DNA from: Phycisphaerales bacterium UBA2421
GTDB lineage: Bacteria > Planctomycetota > Phycisphaerae > Tepidisphaerales > Tepidisphaeraceae
Assembly: GCA_002343075.1 (NCBI GenBank)
Contig: DDRH01000056.1
Span: 7,676 to 71,675 of the forward strand
Reading direction: 5' to 3'
Length of the DNA: 64,000 bases
Below, one piece after another: positions 18,520 to 26,798 of this stretch. The notes under the pieces are model-generated. The model searched no databases and was not told the origin of the DNA. It saw only the letters and a list, made by a program, of their open reading frames with translations. Positions within the stretch are counted from its first letter, which is position 1. Every line of letters begins with the position of its first letter. The translations under genes and the position numbers were made by a program.

Positions 18520-19515
18520 ATGACCCAGATTCATTCGAAAGAACCGGCGCGCGTCGTACTGGCAGCACTACCGACGCCGGTTGTTGAACTGCCTCGTCTG
18601 GCTCAACACGTTGGCTGCGATCGCCTGCTCATGAAACGCGACGATTTGACCGGAATCGAACTGTCGGGCAACAAGGTCCGCAAACTTGAGTATCTTCTCG
18701 CTGAAGCCGTCGAGCAGGGTTGCGACACGATCATCACGAACGGCGGGCACCAATCCAATCACTGCCGCGCGACCGCCGCCGCCTGTGCTCGGCTCGGTTT
18801 GCGGCTGAGGCTGATTCTACGCGGCCCCGCGGAGGGTGCCGCGCCGTTGGTAGGCAATCTGCTACTGGATCAATTGTTTGGCGCAGAATTCAGCCTTCAT
18901 GCACCCGCCGAATATGCCGCCCGCCGTGATGCGCTGATTCAAGCCGCGATCGAGCAGGAGACACGCGCCGGCCACAGGCCATATCACTTTCCCGTCGGCG
19001 GGAGTGTCCCGCTTGGGTCGTGGGGCTACATCCGGCTGGTCGCAGAATTGCTCACGCAGATTCCGACCAATTCGCTCCTGGACATCTATGTAGCGGTCAG
19101 TTCCTCCGGCACCCTGGCGGGTCTGATTGTCGGGTGTGCATTGCTGCGCGCGAGCCACATCCGAGTCGTCGGCGTACCGGTAAGCGACTCGCTGGAGCTA
19201 CTTCGTCCCGACGTGTCACAACTGGTCGCCGCGACCGTGCACAAGTACGATCTTGGTATCGATCCAGCGGGCTTGCCGATAGAAATGCACACCGGCTTCA
19301 TCGGCGACGGTTACGCCATCCCGACCCCCCAAGGGCAGGACGCACTTCGCACTGTCGGACGATTGGAAGGCATCGCGCTCGACCCAACCTACACGGCCAA
19401 GGCAATGGCTGGCTTCCTCGATGCTGTGAAGACCGGGAAAATCAGAAGCGGGGCAACGGCGATGTTTATTCACACCGGCGGAATCTTCGGGCTGCTCGCG
19501 CGCCCCACACTCTGA
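18520..19515 (+). CDS. D-cysteine desulfhydrase / ACC deaminase family PLP enzyme
   Basis: A fold-type II PLP enzyme of 331 residues. LPTPVVELPRL and LLMKRDDLTGIELSGNKVRKLEYLLAEA contain the PLP lysine (SGNKVRK). TNGGHQSNHCRATAAA follows, which is typical of the DcyD/ACC deaminase family and includes the Ser-Asn-His residues. The glycine loop AVSSSGTLAGLIVG and C-terminal IHTGGIFGL complete it. D-cysteine desulfhydrase makes pyruvate, H2S and ammonia. ACC deaminase activity cannot be excluded from sequence alone. AAGGAA at 18509-18514 is a good ribosome-binding site. It is divergent from the amidase gene. Confidence 0.86.
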   Translation: MTQIHSKEPARVVLAALPTPVVELPRLAQHVGCDRLLMKRDDLTGIELSGNKVRKLEYLLAEAVEQGCDTIITNGGHQSNHCRATAAACARLGLRLRLILRGPAEGAAPLVGNLLLDQLFGAEFSLHAPAEYAARRDALIQAAIEQETRAGHRPYHFPVGGSVPLGSWGYIRLVAELLTQIPTNSLLDIYVAVSSSGTLAGLIVGCALLRASHIRVVGVPVSDSLELLRPDVSQLVAATVHKYDLGIDPAGLPIEMHTGFIGDGYAIPTPQGQDALRTVGRLEGIALDPTYTAKAMAGFLDAVKTGKIRSGATAMFIHTGGIFGLLARPTL

Positions 19516-19598
19516 ACCGGATTGTTCGCCACGGAGGCGAAGAGGACGCGGTGAAAGGTACGCCCCGACGGCACGAGTGCGCACCGACTGCCGATGGG

Positions 19599-20045
19599 TC
19601 AACCGGGGATTTTCAGTTCCACGAGTTTCCCGTCCAGAAACTCCTGCAAAAACCCCGCTGCGGCCAGCGCATCGATTTGCTGCTTCTTCTTGCCGCGGGT
19701 GAGCTTCTCGCCGGCCCGTTTTCGATCGTTTAGCTGCTGTTCGGCTGCAAACGAACTAAGGCGTTCATCAACGAAGACAATCGGCACGTTCACGCAAGCC
19801 TTCAGCTTCTTGACCCAGGCCACCACTTGCCTTGCGGCGGGGCCGATTGTGTCATTCATGTTTAAGGGCAGCCCCATCACGATGCGCTCGACGCCTTCCC
19901 GTTCGACTACGGCGACAATCGGTTGCACTGCAAGATCAGGGTTTGATGTCTCGACAACCTCATACGGTGTGGCAAACTTCGCGCCTGCGTCGCTCATCGC
20001 CAACCCCACCCTACGGTTGCCCAAATCAATGGCTAAGGTTCGCAT
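19599..20045 (-). CDS. ruvX: Putative pre-16S rRNA nuclease / Holliday junction resolvase YqgF
   Basis: RNase H-fold nuclease, 148 residues from ATG 20045. Seen: MRTLAIDLGNRRVGLAMSD with the first catalytic Asp, ERIVMGLPLNMNDTIGPAA (family V-G-L-P-x-x-x-x-G), then VPIVFVDERLSSFAAEQQL with the DERxST-like motif (here DERLSS), and a final segment with IDALAAAGFLQEFLD, where Asp is the third acidic ligand. It works in 16S rRNA 5' maturation in E. coli. It lies 41 bases after the manC-like gene on the same strand. Confidence 0.93.
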   Translation of the reverse strand: MRTLAIDLGNRRVGLAMSDAGAKFATPYEVVETSNPDLAVQPIVAVVEREGVERIVMGLPLNMNDTIGPAARQVVAWVKKLKACVNVPIVFVDERLSSFAAEQQLNDRKRAGEKLTRGKKKQQIDALAAAGFLQEFLDGKLVELKIPG

Positions 20046-20086
20046 CAGATTAATCGTGGTGAGCGGCACGAGTCATGACAGGCTGC

Positions 20087-21184
20087 CTACATAAACCTGT
20101 CGCCGTGAAGCTCTTTCACCTTCATCACCAGGTCTTTCACGCGTTGGGCTTCAGACTTGGGGCAGACCATGGTCGCGTCTTTTGTATGGACGATGATCAT
20201 GTCGGTGACGCCAAGCGTCGCGATGAGGTGTTGGGGATCGCGGCTGAGAATGATGTTGCTATCGCTATCAACCAAGACGCACAAATCGGCATCGGTTGAG
20301 TTATCGCGCGCGTCTACCGGCATTGTCTCGGCCAGCGCCGTCCAACTGCCGACGTCGAGCCATTCAACATCCATCTCCACCACAAACACTGCAGCCCGGC
20401 CCTTCCCCTGGCTTGCCGGCTCCATCACAGCGTAGTCGATGCTGATTTTTGGCAGTTTTTGATACGTCTCTTCCAGCACCTGCTGTTGAGACGGTGTATC
20501 CCACGCGGAGGCAATCTTGATCAATCCGTCGTAGCTTGCGGGCAAATGAGTGGAAAGCTCGTTCAGCACGGTATCGGCGCGCCAGACAAACATCCCGCTG
20601 TTCCAATAGTAGCGCCCGGAGTCGACATATCGGTCGGCGGTGGGCTTGTCGGGCTTTTCTTTGAAGGCAATGACCTTGTGCGCGCCGACGATCTGCCCGA
20701 GTGCTTCGCCTCGCTGGATGTATCCAAGACCGGTGTGTCCGAAGGTAGGAACGATGCCAAAGGTCACCAGTGCGTTGCGCTGCGCCGAGACGACATCAAA
20801 CGCGCTGCGCAGGGCCGACTGAAACCGCTCGACAGGCTCTATAACATGGTCGGCAGTGACAACCGCAAAGACTGCGTCCGGATCACGCTTCTGCAGAACC
20901 GCTGCAGGGAAACCGACTGCGTTGGCCGTATCGCGACCGGTTGGCTCGCCGAGGAGGTTTTGCTGCGGCAGTTCTGGGAGATTGGCCATAACCGCGCCGC
21001 GCCACCCTTCCCCGGTACATACATAAATCCGCTCCGGCGGGAGCATTCCGCGCAGCCGATCGTACGAAAGTTGAAGCAAGCTCTTGCCGCGCACCACCGG
21101 GAGAAGCTGCTTTGGCTGCCCCGCGCGCGAAAGTGGCCAAAGACGGGTGCCCGACCCTCCTGCCATGATGACGCCGTATTCCAT
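20087..21184 (-). CDS. manC: Mannose-1-phosphate guanylyltransferase
   Basis: Nucleotidyltransferase forming GDP-mannose from GTP and mannose-1-phosphate, used for glycans and polysaccharide. From ATG 21184 it has 365 residues: MEYGVIMAGGSGTRLWPLSR with the GGxGTRLWPxSR pyrophosphorylase signature, GQPKQLLP, LGEPTGRDTANAVGFPAAVL, VTADHVIEPVERF, FKEKPDKPTADRYV and YYWNSGMFVW. It lacks the C-terminal cupin isomerase domain of bifunctional ManC/AlgA, so it should have only the transferase activity. The frame extends 41 codons further upstream, but those residues match nothing in the family. Confidence 0.94.
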   Translation of the reverse strand: MEYGVIMAGGSGTRLWPLSRAGQPKQLLPVVRGKSLLQLSYDRLRGMLPPERIYVCTGEGWRGAVMANLPELPQQNLLGEPTGRDTANAVGFPAAVLQKRDPDAVFAVVTADHVIEPVERFQSALRSAFDVVSAQRNALVTFGIVPTFGHTGLGYIQRGEALGQIVGAHKVIAFKEKPDKPTADRYVDSGRYYWNSGMFVWRADTVLNELSTHLPASYDGLIKIASAWDTPSQQQVLEETYQKLPKISIDYAVMEPASQGKGRAAVFVVEMDVEWLDVGSWTALAETMPVDARDNSTDADLCVLVDSDSNIILSRDPQHLIATLGVTDMIIVHTKDATMVCPKSEAQRVKDLVMKVKELHGDRFM

Positions 21185-21319
21185 TGATCTAAACCTGCCT
21201 GCAATGCGTTGAATGCGAGAAACTACAAGCTGTGAGAATGCTACCACAGACGACCACCAGTGGGTATCACCGCCCACAGAAAACCAGTGATTTCTGCGAA
21301 TCGCCAAAAGCGCTGAGCA

Positions 21320-22522
21320 TCATCGCAACCAGTATCGTGCCGCAGTGGCAGGAACCGCATCGAGGACAACCAGCCGTGGTAACCGCCTGCCAGCAAGCGT
21401 TCCATCAATGCACGTGCCGCTGGTCGTCCAGCCGCTTTGGGTGTCTGTGTCGATAAAGGCGACATTTTTGCGATGTTTATCAAGGGAAGGCTCGAATCGT
21501 AAGAACAAATCGCCATCGACTTTTCGCTCGAACGCGTGAAGCCGCCCAGCACTATCCCGAAACAACAGCGCCGACGTTGTTCCATTGGTGACGTTCATCG
21601 GCTCGACCGAGAGTTCTTCGCGCGGAACCACGATCGGAGGATTCGATGCAATAAAGACCACGGCCTCAGTCTCGCGCGGCTCGGGCAGCGGCGCGGTCGG
21701 CATCGCTCTTCGGGGGTCGAGCAGTTGCGTATCGATGTGCAAAGCTCGCCACGCATCCCACGTCGCAACATCAACCGGTAAGCGGGTTTGAAACCCTGAT
21801 AGCGGCGTGCCGCCGCGCTGCGCTAGTGTCAGGGCATCAAAGAACTCGCCGACGCGTTCATTAAACAGCAGGAGAACACCCGCCGGGCTGGCGACGATTC
21901 GCAAATCGCGCCCGCGGAGTGTGCGGTCAGTCCGGCAAGCCGTGGCGATGCCCGCCTGCGCCGACCACATGACGATTACCCGGTGGTCGCGCTCGGTATG
22001 GACCAAAACGGGCGCCTGCTCCATCGCCGCCAGCGGAATGGCATAGGCTTGCTCACCACTGACGATTCCCAGCACCGCAGCGCCGCCGTCGAGCCAGTCC
22101 GGATTGACCGTTTGCACAAATGCCGGCGCATCGTCCACATAGCCGGGCCGCGCGGGCGAGATGCCAAATCGCCAGCCAAACAGCCCCACTACCGGCAGCA
22201 ACCCGACCAGCCAAATCCCCCGGCGGTGGTTGGTGATGACCATGCCGACCAAGGCAAGCGCGCAAACAACCGTTGTGCCCACAAAAAGCCACTGGAGCCG
22301 GTACATGACTCGGATAAAGGCCACCCCCCCGGTGTGATCGGCGATCGCCGGGACACATCCAAACGCCACCGCCGCTGCTGAAAGCGTTGCGCCGAGGATC
22401 AGGAGCACGGGAATCAACTTGGGGACCACTTTATCGGCCCGCAGCCGGAATCGCGAGGATGACAATCGACCAATCCACATCAAGGGCATATCATCCAACT
22501 CGATGTCGCCCATTGCTTCCAT
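21320..22522 (-). CDS. DUF3179-like membrane-anchored protein
   Basis: A 400-residue protein with three or four hydrophobic segments in the first 125 residues (around 35-55, 75-97 and 104-120). The rest resembles DUF3179: NPDWLDGGAAVLGIVSGEQAYAIPL split over the start of the domain, WDAWRALHIDTQLLD, and a C-terminal DTQSGWTTSGTCIDG. The cysteine-containing Y-C-P-L-C-x-T segment of many DUF3179 proteins is not evident, so it is a divergent member. Function is unknown. The ATG at 22522 overlaps the divergent ABC gene by 20 bases. ATG 22489 or 22480 would avoid this. Confidence 0.6.
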   Translation of the reverse strand: MEAMGDIELDDMPLMWIGRLSSSRFRLRADKVVPKLIPVLLILGATLSAAAVAFGCVPAIADHTGGVAFIRVMYRLQWLFVGTTVVCALALVGMVITNHRRGIWLVGLLPVVGLFGWRFGISPARPGYVDDAPAFVQTVNPDWLDGGAAVLGIVSGEQAYAIPLAAMEQAPVLVHTERDHRVIVMWSAQAGIATACRTDRTLRGRDLRIVASPAGVLLLFNERVGEFFDALTLAQRGGTPLSGFQTRLPVDVATWDAWRALHIDTQLLDPRRAMPTAPLPEPRETEAVVFIASNPPIVVPREELSVEPMNVTNGTTSALLFRDSAGRLHAFERKVDGDLFLRFEPSLDKHRKNVAFIDTDTQSGWTTSGTCIDGTLAGRRLPRLVVLDAVPATAARYWLR

Positions 22523-23231
22523 ACAGTCGCTCTCGAAGATTTATCGCAAGCCCGGCACCGATGTTGAGGTGGCTGCGCTACGCGACATATCGGTCGACCT
22601 GCAGCGGGGACAATATACGGCCATCATGGGGGCGAGTGGGTCAGGCAAGAGCACGCTCATGAATGTGCTCGGCTGCCTCGATCGTCCGACAGACGGGCAC
22701 TACCTGCTCGATGCGGAAGATATCAGCCAATTGCCTGATGATGAGCTTTCTGAGATTCGCAGCAGGAAGATCGGATTCATTTTTCAGCAGTTTAACCTGA
22801 TTCAGCAGCTTACCGTCTTAGAGAACCTGGAAGTGCCCATGTTCTACATCGGCATTCCCCCCGCCGAGCGCCGAGAGCGCGCGATCGCGATGGCAGAGAA
22901 GGTCGGCCTCGCGCAACGCCTCTCACACCGCCCGATGGAGCTTTCCGGCGGGCAACAGCAGCGCGTCTGCATCGCGCGCGCACTGGTGAACGATCCGCTG
23001 ATCGTGCTCGCCGACGAACCGACAGGGGCGCTGGATAGCAAGACCGGGCTACAGATACTCGATCTGTTTGATGAGCTTGTCGCCGCGGGGAGAACCATGA
23101 TCCTGGTTACCCACGACCCAAACGTCGCTGCCCGTTGCCGCAGGGTCATCACCCTCGCGGATGGGCGGATCTCCAGCGACCTGCTCAACGACAATGCGCC
23201 AGCCGCGATGGCACCGGCGGGCTTGCATTGA
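22503..23231 (+). CDS. LolD/MacB-type ABC transporter ATP-binding protein
   Basis: A 242-residue ATPase with Walker A GASGSGKST, Q-loop QQFNLIQQLTVLENL, signature LSGGQQQR, Walker B IVLADEPTGALD and switch His in VTHD. The layout, with QLTVLENLEVPM and GALDSKTG, is typical of the LolD/MacB/FtsE subgroup that drives periplasmic substrates or lipoproteins through a FtsX-type permease. No permease gene lies next to it, which is unusual for this group. A lipoprotein gene follows after 31 bases, so it may serve lipoprotein release with a permease encoded elsewhere. Confidence 0.9.
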   Translation: MSPIASIQSLSKIYRKPGTDVEVAALRDISVDLQRGQYTAIMGASGSGKSTLMNVLGCLDRPTDGHYLLDAEDISQLPDDELSEIRSRKIGFIFQQFNLIQQLTVLENLEVPMFYIGIPPAERRERAIAMAEKVGLAQRLSHRPMELSGGQQQRVCIARALVNDPLIVLADEPTGALDSKTGLQILDLFDELVAAGRTMILVTHDPNVAARCRRVITLADGRISSDLLNDNAPAAMAPAGLH

Positions 23232-23262
23232 ACTCGTGGCGAAGCAAAATGGGGCGAATCTG

Positions 23263-23937
23263 ATGAGAACACCTCTACTCAAGCGAGTTTCTTGCATCGC
23301 GGCCCTACTGCTGGCGGGGGCGCTGGTTGGTTGCGACGAATTGCCCACTGCCCCGCCGCCGGCGCCCGAAAAGCCAGCCACCCCGCAGCCAGCGGAGCGC
23401 GGTGCCCGGCCCAGCACGCAGTCTGTGGTCGATGGCCAGTGGACTACTGTTCCCATCTCGGCGTTGCCGATGCGCATCACCGTACCCGAGTCATGGACCG
23501 CCCAATCCGTCGGCGGTCAGCGGTTGTTCTTCATGGAAGGCTGGACGCCACACGGCCACGTCGGCATCACGCTCGCCAGCCGCCAGCAACTTTCTCCGGA
23601 CAAGGTGGCCGACTTCATCGCGACCGCCAAAAAACGTCTGGACGAAAAGGCGGACAAGCAGCTGCGCTTTGCCACCCGCGATTTTCCCGATTTCACGGTG
23701 CTCGAACGCATCTGGTTTGATGAGCGACAGCCGATGCTCCTGCGCGACGATTCGGGCCAGCTTCACGAAACTGAAGGTCAGCCGCTGAACTGGAGCTATC
23801 TCATCTTTATGAAGAAGGTGGATGTTGTTGATGTCTACGAGCTTGAGTTCAGCGACCTCACGCTGGAATTATATGAAAAGGATCGCGAGTTTCTCGAAAA
23901 GATCATTCGCAGCCTGGTGAATGAGCAGACGAGTTAG
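23263..23937 (+). CDS. Hypothetical lipoprotein
   Basis: A 224-residue protein with a lipoprotein signal peptide (VSCIAALLLAGALVGCDE, lipobox LVGC), a Pro/Ala-rich linker of about 35 residues, and a soluble domain beginning at LPMRITVPESWTAQSVGG. The domain alternates strands and short helices and has no catalytic motif I recognise. It superficially resembles small envelope proteins that start with an 'x-IxVPxxW' strand. It lies between an ABC ATPase and gluQ in a tight plus-strand series. The frame opens earlier, but ATG 23263 puts the signal peptide at the N-terminus. Confidence 0.7.
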   Translation: MRTPLLKRVSCIAALLLAGALVGCDELPTAPPPAPEKPATPQPAERGARPSTQSVVDGQWTTVPISALPMRITVPESWTAQSVGGQRLFFMEGWTPHGHVGITLASRQQLSPDKVADFIATAKKRLDEKADKQLRFATRDFPDFTVLERIWFDERQPMLLRDDSGQLHETEGQPLNWSYLIFMKKVDVVDVYELEFSDLTLELYEKDREFLEKIIRSLVNEQTS

Positions 23938-23949
23938 CCCACGGTCATC

Positions 23950-24915
23950 ATGGGTCACACAACACGCCTCGCACCCTCGCCAACTGGTGCACTGCATCTG
24001 GGAAACGCGCGCACATTCCTGATCAATTGGCTCTGTGCCCGCCAATCTGGATGGAAGGTTACGCTGCGGGTCGATGACCTCGATGGCCCGCGGACCAAGC
24101 CGGGTGCCGATCAGGCTGCGATTGACGATCTGCAGTGGCTCGGTATCGATTGGGATTCCGGCCCGACGCGCCAATCGACACGCACATCCGTTTATGCAGC
24201 CGCCGTGGAAATGCTGTTGAGAGACGGCTTTGCATACTATTGCAACTGCACGCGCAAAGAGGTGGAGTCGGCGGCCAGCGCGCCGCACGCCGACGACGGC
24301 GCCGCGGTCTATCCCGGCACATGCCGCGGCCTGTATCGCACCCGGGCTGATGCGATCGCCGCGAGCGGCCGTGTGCCGGCCGTTCGGTTTGCTGTACGCG
24401 ACGGACGATTTGATTTCACGGACAACTTCGCAGGCCCGCGGTCGTTTCAACTTGCCCGCCAACTTGGCGACTTTGTCATTCAAAAGTCTGACGGCACTGC
24501 CGCGTATCAGCTTGCGGTCGTCGTCGACGATGCCGAAGCGGGTGTGACACAGGTTATCCGGGGTGATGATCTGATCGAATCGACCCCACGACAGATCCTG
24601 CTCTACCGCGCGCTCAATCTCGCTCAGCAGATTCCGGCCTACACACACCTGCCGCTCATTGTCGGCGAAGACGGCAAGCGCCTTGCCAAGCGTCATGGCG
24701 ATACCCGGCTGGGCGAATACCGTAAGCGTGGCGTGCCCGCTGAACGGGTTCTGGCGTTGCTGGCGAAGTGGTGTGGCGTTCGGTCGGCAGGGAAAGATCT
24801 CGAGTCGGCCTCCATGCAGAAACTTCTCGCCGACTTTAGACTCGACCGTGTGCCGCGCGCTCCAATTACTTTTACGCGACATGACGATGCCTTCCTGCGA
24901 GGATACCGCTCGTGA
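23950..24915 (+). CDS. gluQ: Glutamyl-Q tRNA(Asp) synthetase (GluQ-RS)
   Basis: A GluRS paralogue without anticodon-binding domain that attaches glutamate to queuosine at the wobble base of tRNA(Asp). The 321 residues show RLAPSPTGALHLGNARTFL (HIGH as HLGN) and a zinc knuckle: CNC near residue 98 and Y-P-G-T-C about 20 residues later, matching the Cys-x-Cys...Tyr-x3-Cys ligands of E. coli YadB. VDDAEAGVTQVIRGDDLIES follows, then GKRLAKRHGD (KMSKS as LAKR). The length is right for the family (about 300). The stop overlaps the lpxK start by four bases (GTGA). Confidence 0.93.
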   Translation: MGHTTRLAPSPTGALHLGNARTFLINWLCARQSGWKVTLRVDDLDGPRTKPGADQAAIDDLQWLGIDWDSGPTRQSTRTSVYAAAVEMLLRDGFAYYCNCTRKEVESAASAPHADDGAAVYPGTCRGLYRTRADAIAASGRVPAVRFAVRDGRFDFTDNFAGPRSFQLARQLGDFVIQKSDGTAAYQLAVVVDDAEAGVTQVIRGDDLIESTPRQILLYRALNLAQQIPAYTHLPLIVGEDGKRLAKRHGDTRLGEYRKRGVPAERVLALLAKWCGVRSAGKDLESASMQKLLADFRLDRVPRAPITFTRHDDAFLRGYRS

Positions 24916-26027
24916 GCGCCCGCGAGCACGATTTTCTGAGAGTCATCTCCGGCGAAGCCCGCGGCGCGGGTCCCATGCTTGCACGCGCGGGGCTGGCGGC
25001 GGTCGAGCCTTTGTACCGCGCTGCGATGTGTCTTCGGAATAAGTCCTTTGATGTCGGCCTGCTTCCCTCCCGCCGTGCCAAGAAGCCCGTTATCAGCGTC
25101 GGCAATCTCACCACTGGAGGCACCGGCAAGACCCCCGTCGTCGCATGGCTGGCCTCCGAACTGCGGCGCGCCACTCAGGGAGAAATCGCCATACTCACGC
25201 GCGGGTATAAATCGCACAACGGCCTGAGCGACGAAGCAAAGCTGCTCGAACAACAGCTTCACGCGCCGAATGAGCCGAGCGTGCGTGTGATCGTTGATCC
25301 CGACCGTGTGCGCGGCGCTGGTGATGCGCTGCACAAGTATCCCGAGATCAAGGTGTTCATCATGGATGATGGCTTTCAGCATCGACGGCTGCACCGCGAT
25401 TTTGACCTTGTACTCCTCGATGCGACCAATCCTTTCGGCCATGACCATGTTCTTCCAAGAGGATTGCTGCGAGAAACCACCGCCGGGCTAAGGCGGGCCG
25501 ATGCGGTGCTGCTCACGCGGTGCGATCAGGTCAGCGAGGTTGCACTCGCTGCCATCTGCGGTCGAGTGCGCGCGATCCATCCAGACATTCCGACGTTTAA
25601 GTGCTCGCATCAGTTGACCGGTCTGCGGCCACTTGCAGCCGCGATAGCGAGCGAGACAAACTTCCCTGTAGAATCGCTCCAGGGCCGCCGGACGGTGGCA
25701 TTTGCGGGAATTGGGAACCCAATGGCATTCGAACGATTACTTCGGCAGGCGGGGAGTGATGTCGTCGGGAAGAAATGGTTCGCCGATCATCACCGATATT
25801 CAACCAACGATCTACGCGAGTTGCGATCGCTCGCACAAGCCAAACACACGCATACCATCATCACCACCGCGAAGGACGCCGTGAAACTGCGTGCCTTACC
25901 GGAAGCGGAGCTTTCCTCGCCGCAGGAGATTCTGGTCGCAGAGATGGCGGTCCGGTTTGAAGCCGATGACGGCGATCGGCTCATTGCCGCCATCGGCCCA
26001 AGCCTTTCAGCAACAGCGGGACCGTAG
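24912..26027 (+). CDS. lpxK: Tetraacyldisaccharide 4'-kinase
   Basis: LpxK phosphorylates the 4' position of the lipid A precursor at the inner membrane. It has 371 residues. Residues 40-75 contain KKPVISVGNLTTGGTGKTP with the Walker A GGTGKTP, followed by ILTRGYKS (family S-R-G-Y), and VFIMDDGFQHRRLHRDFDLVL with the DDGFQH motif unique to LpxK. FGHDHVLPRGLLRE (LPxGxLRE) and the later FAGIGNP and TTAKDAVKL are also family signatures. It shows that this planctomycete can make phosphorylated lipid A. GTG start overlaps the gluQ stop. Confidence 0.96.
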   Translation: MSAREHDFLRVISGEARGAGPMLARAGLAAVEPLYRAAMCLRNKSFDVGLLPSRRAKKPVISVGNLTTGGTGKTPVVAWLASELRRATQGEIAILTRGYKSHNGLSDEAKLLEQQLHAPNEPSVRVIVDPDRVRGAGDALHKYPEIKVFIMDDGFQHRRLHRDFDLVLLDATNPFGHDHVLPRGLLRETTAGLRRADAVLLTRCDQVSEVALAAICGRVRAIHPDIPTFKCSHQLTGLRPLAAAIASETNFPVESLQGRRTVAFAGIGNPMAFERLLRQAGSDVVGKKWFADHHRYSTNDLRELRSLAQAKHTHTIITTAKDAVKLRALPEAELSSPQEILVAEMAVRFEADDGDRLIAAIGPSLSATAGP

Positions 26028-26081
26028 CCGCCCCGCCGCCTTGCCACCCGCTCCGGTAAGCGCGATAATTGCGACCACGAA

Positions 26082-26735
26082 ATGGACCCTTCCCGCCCCG
26101 AAAGCATCCCCGACCCGGCAGTCCGGCGCATCAGCCTCTATCTGCGGCAGCTGGAGGCATTCAGCCGGAAGGATCGGAGAACAGTTTCCAGCAAGCAACT
26201 CGGCGAGAGCCTGAGCCTCACCGATGCGCAGGTGCGGAAGGATCTCGCTTACTTCGGCCAGTTTGGCCACCCGGGAATCGGTTACAACGTCGATGAACTC
26301 ATCACGAAGCTTCGGCAGGCACTGGGGACGGATAAGACTTGGAACGTCCTTCTTGTCGGTGCAGGCAACCTTGGCCGTGCACTGATGGCTTACCGAGGAT
26401 TTGAGTCGAAGGGATTTAAGCTTGTTGCAGTATTCGACGGCGATGCGTCGAAGATCGGAAAACAAGCAGGCCCGCATCTGATTCAACCGCTGACTGAACT
26501 GGGGCGAACGACCCGTGCGCAGAGCATTCGTGTCGCCATCGTCGCAGTGCCAGCCGAAGCGGCGCAGGATGTGGCCGATCAGCTCGTGGAGGCAGGGATT
26601 CGGGGCATTCTCAACTTCGCGCCTGTTTCGCTCAACGTCCCGGCGAGTGTCACCGTCAATAGCGTCGATCTTGCCGTGCAGATGGAACAAATCTCGTTTG
26701 CAGTGAGCCTTAGCTCCATCGGCCAGCCGCCATAA
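26082..26735 (+). CDS. rex: Redox-sensing transcriptional repressor Rex
   Basis: Rex binds DNA when NADH is low and is released by NADH. The 217 residues show an N-terminal winged helix (PDPAVRRISLYLRQLEAF, then VSSKQLGESLSLTDAQVRKD, the recognition helix) and YFGQFGHPGIGYNVDEL, a hallmark. The Rossmann part has VLLVGAGNLGRAL, VAVFDGDASKIG and VAIVAVPAEAAQDVAD, and ends with a domain-swap helix (VDLAVQMEQISFAV). I did not find its usual operator (TTGTGAA-N4-TTCACAA-like) in the window, so its targets are elsewhere. It is the last gene of the plus-strand series from 22503. Confidence 0.96.
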   Translation: MDPSRPESIPDPAVRRISLYLRQLEAFSRKDRRTVSSKQLGESLSLTDAQVRKDLAYFGQFGHPGIGYNVDELITKLRQALGTDKTWNVLLVGAGNLGRALMAYRGFESKGFKLVAVFDGDASKIGKQAGPHLIQPLTELGRTTRAQSIRVAIVAVPAEAAQDVADQLVEAGIRGILNFAPVSLNVPASVTVNSVDLAVQMEQISFAVSLSSIGQPP

Positions 26736-26798
26736 CCGGTGGTTATGCAACGCGCACTGGCAGCCGTGCCCTGCCTTCTGGGTTCTCCGGCATGCCAG

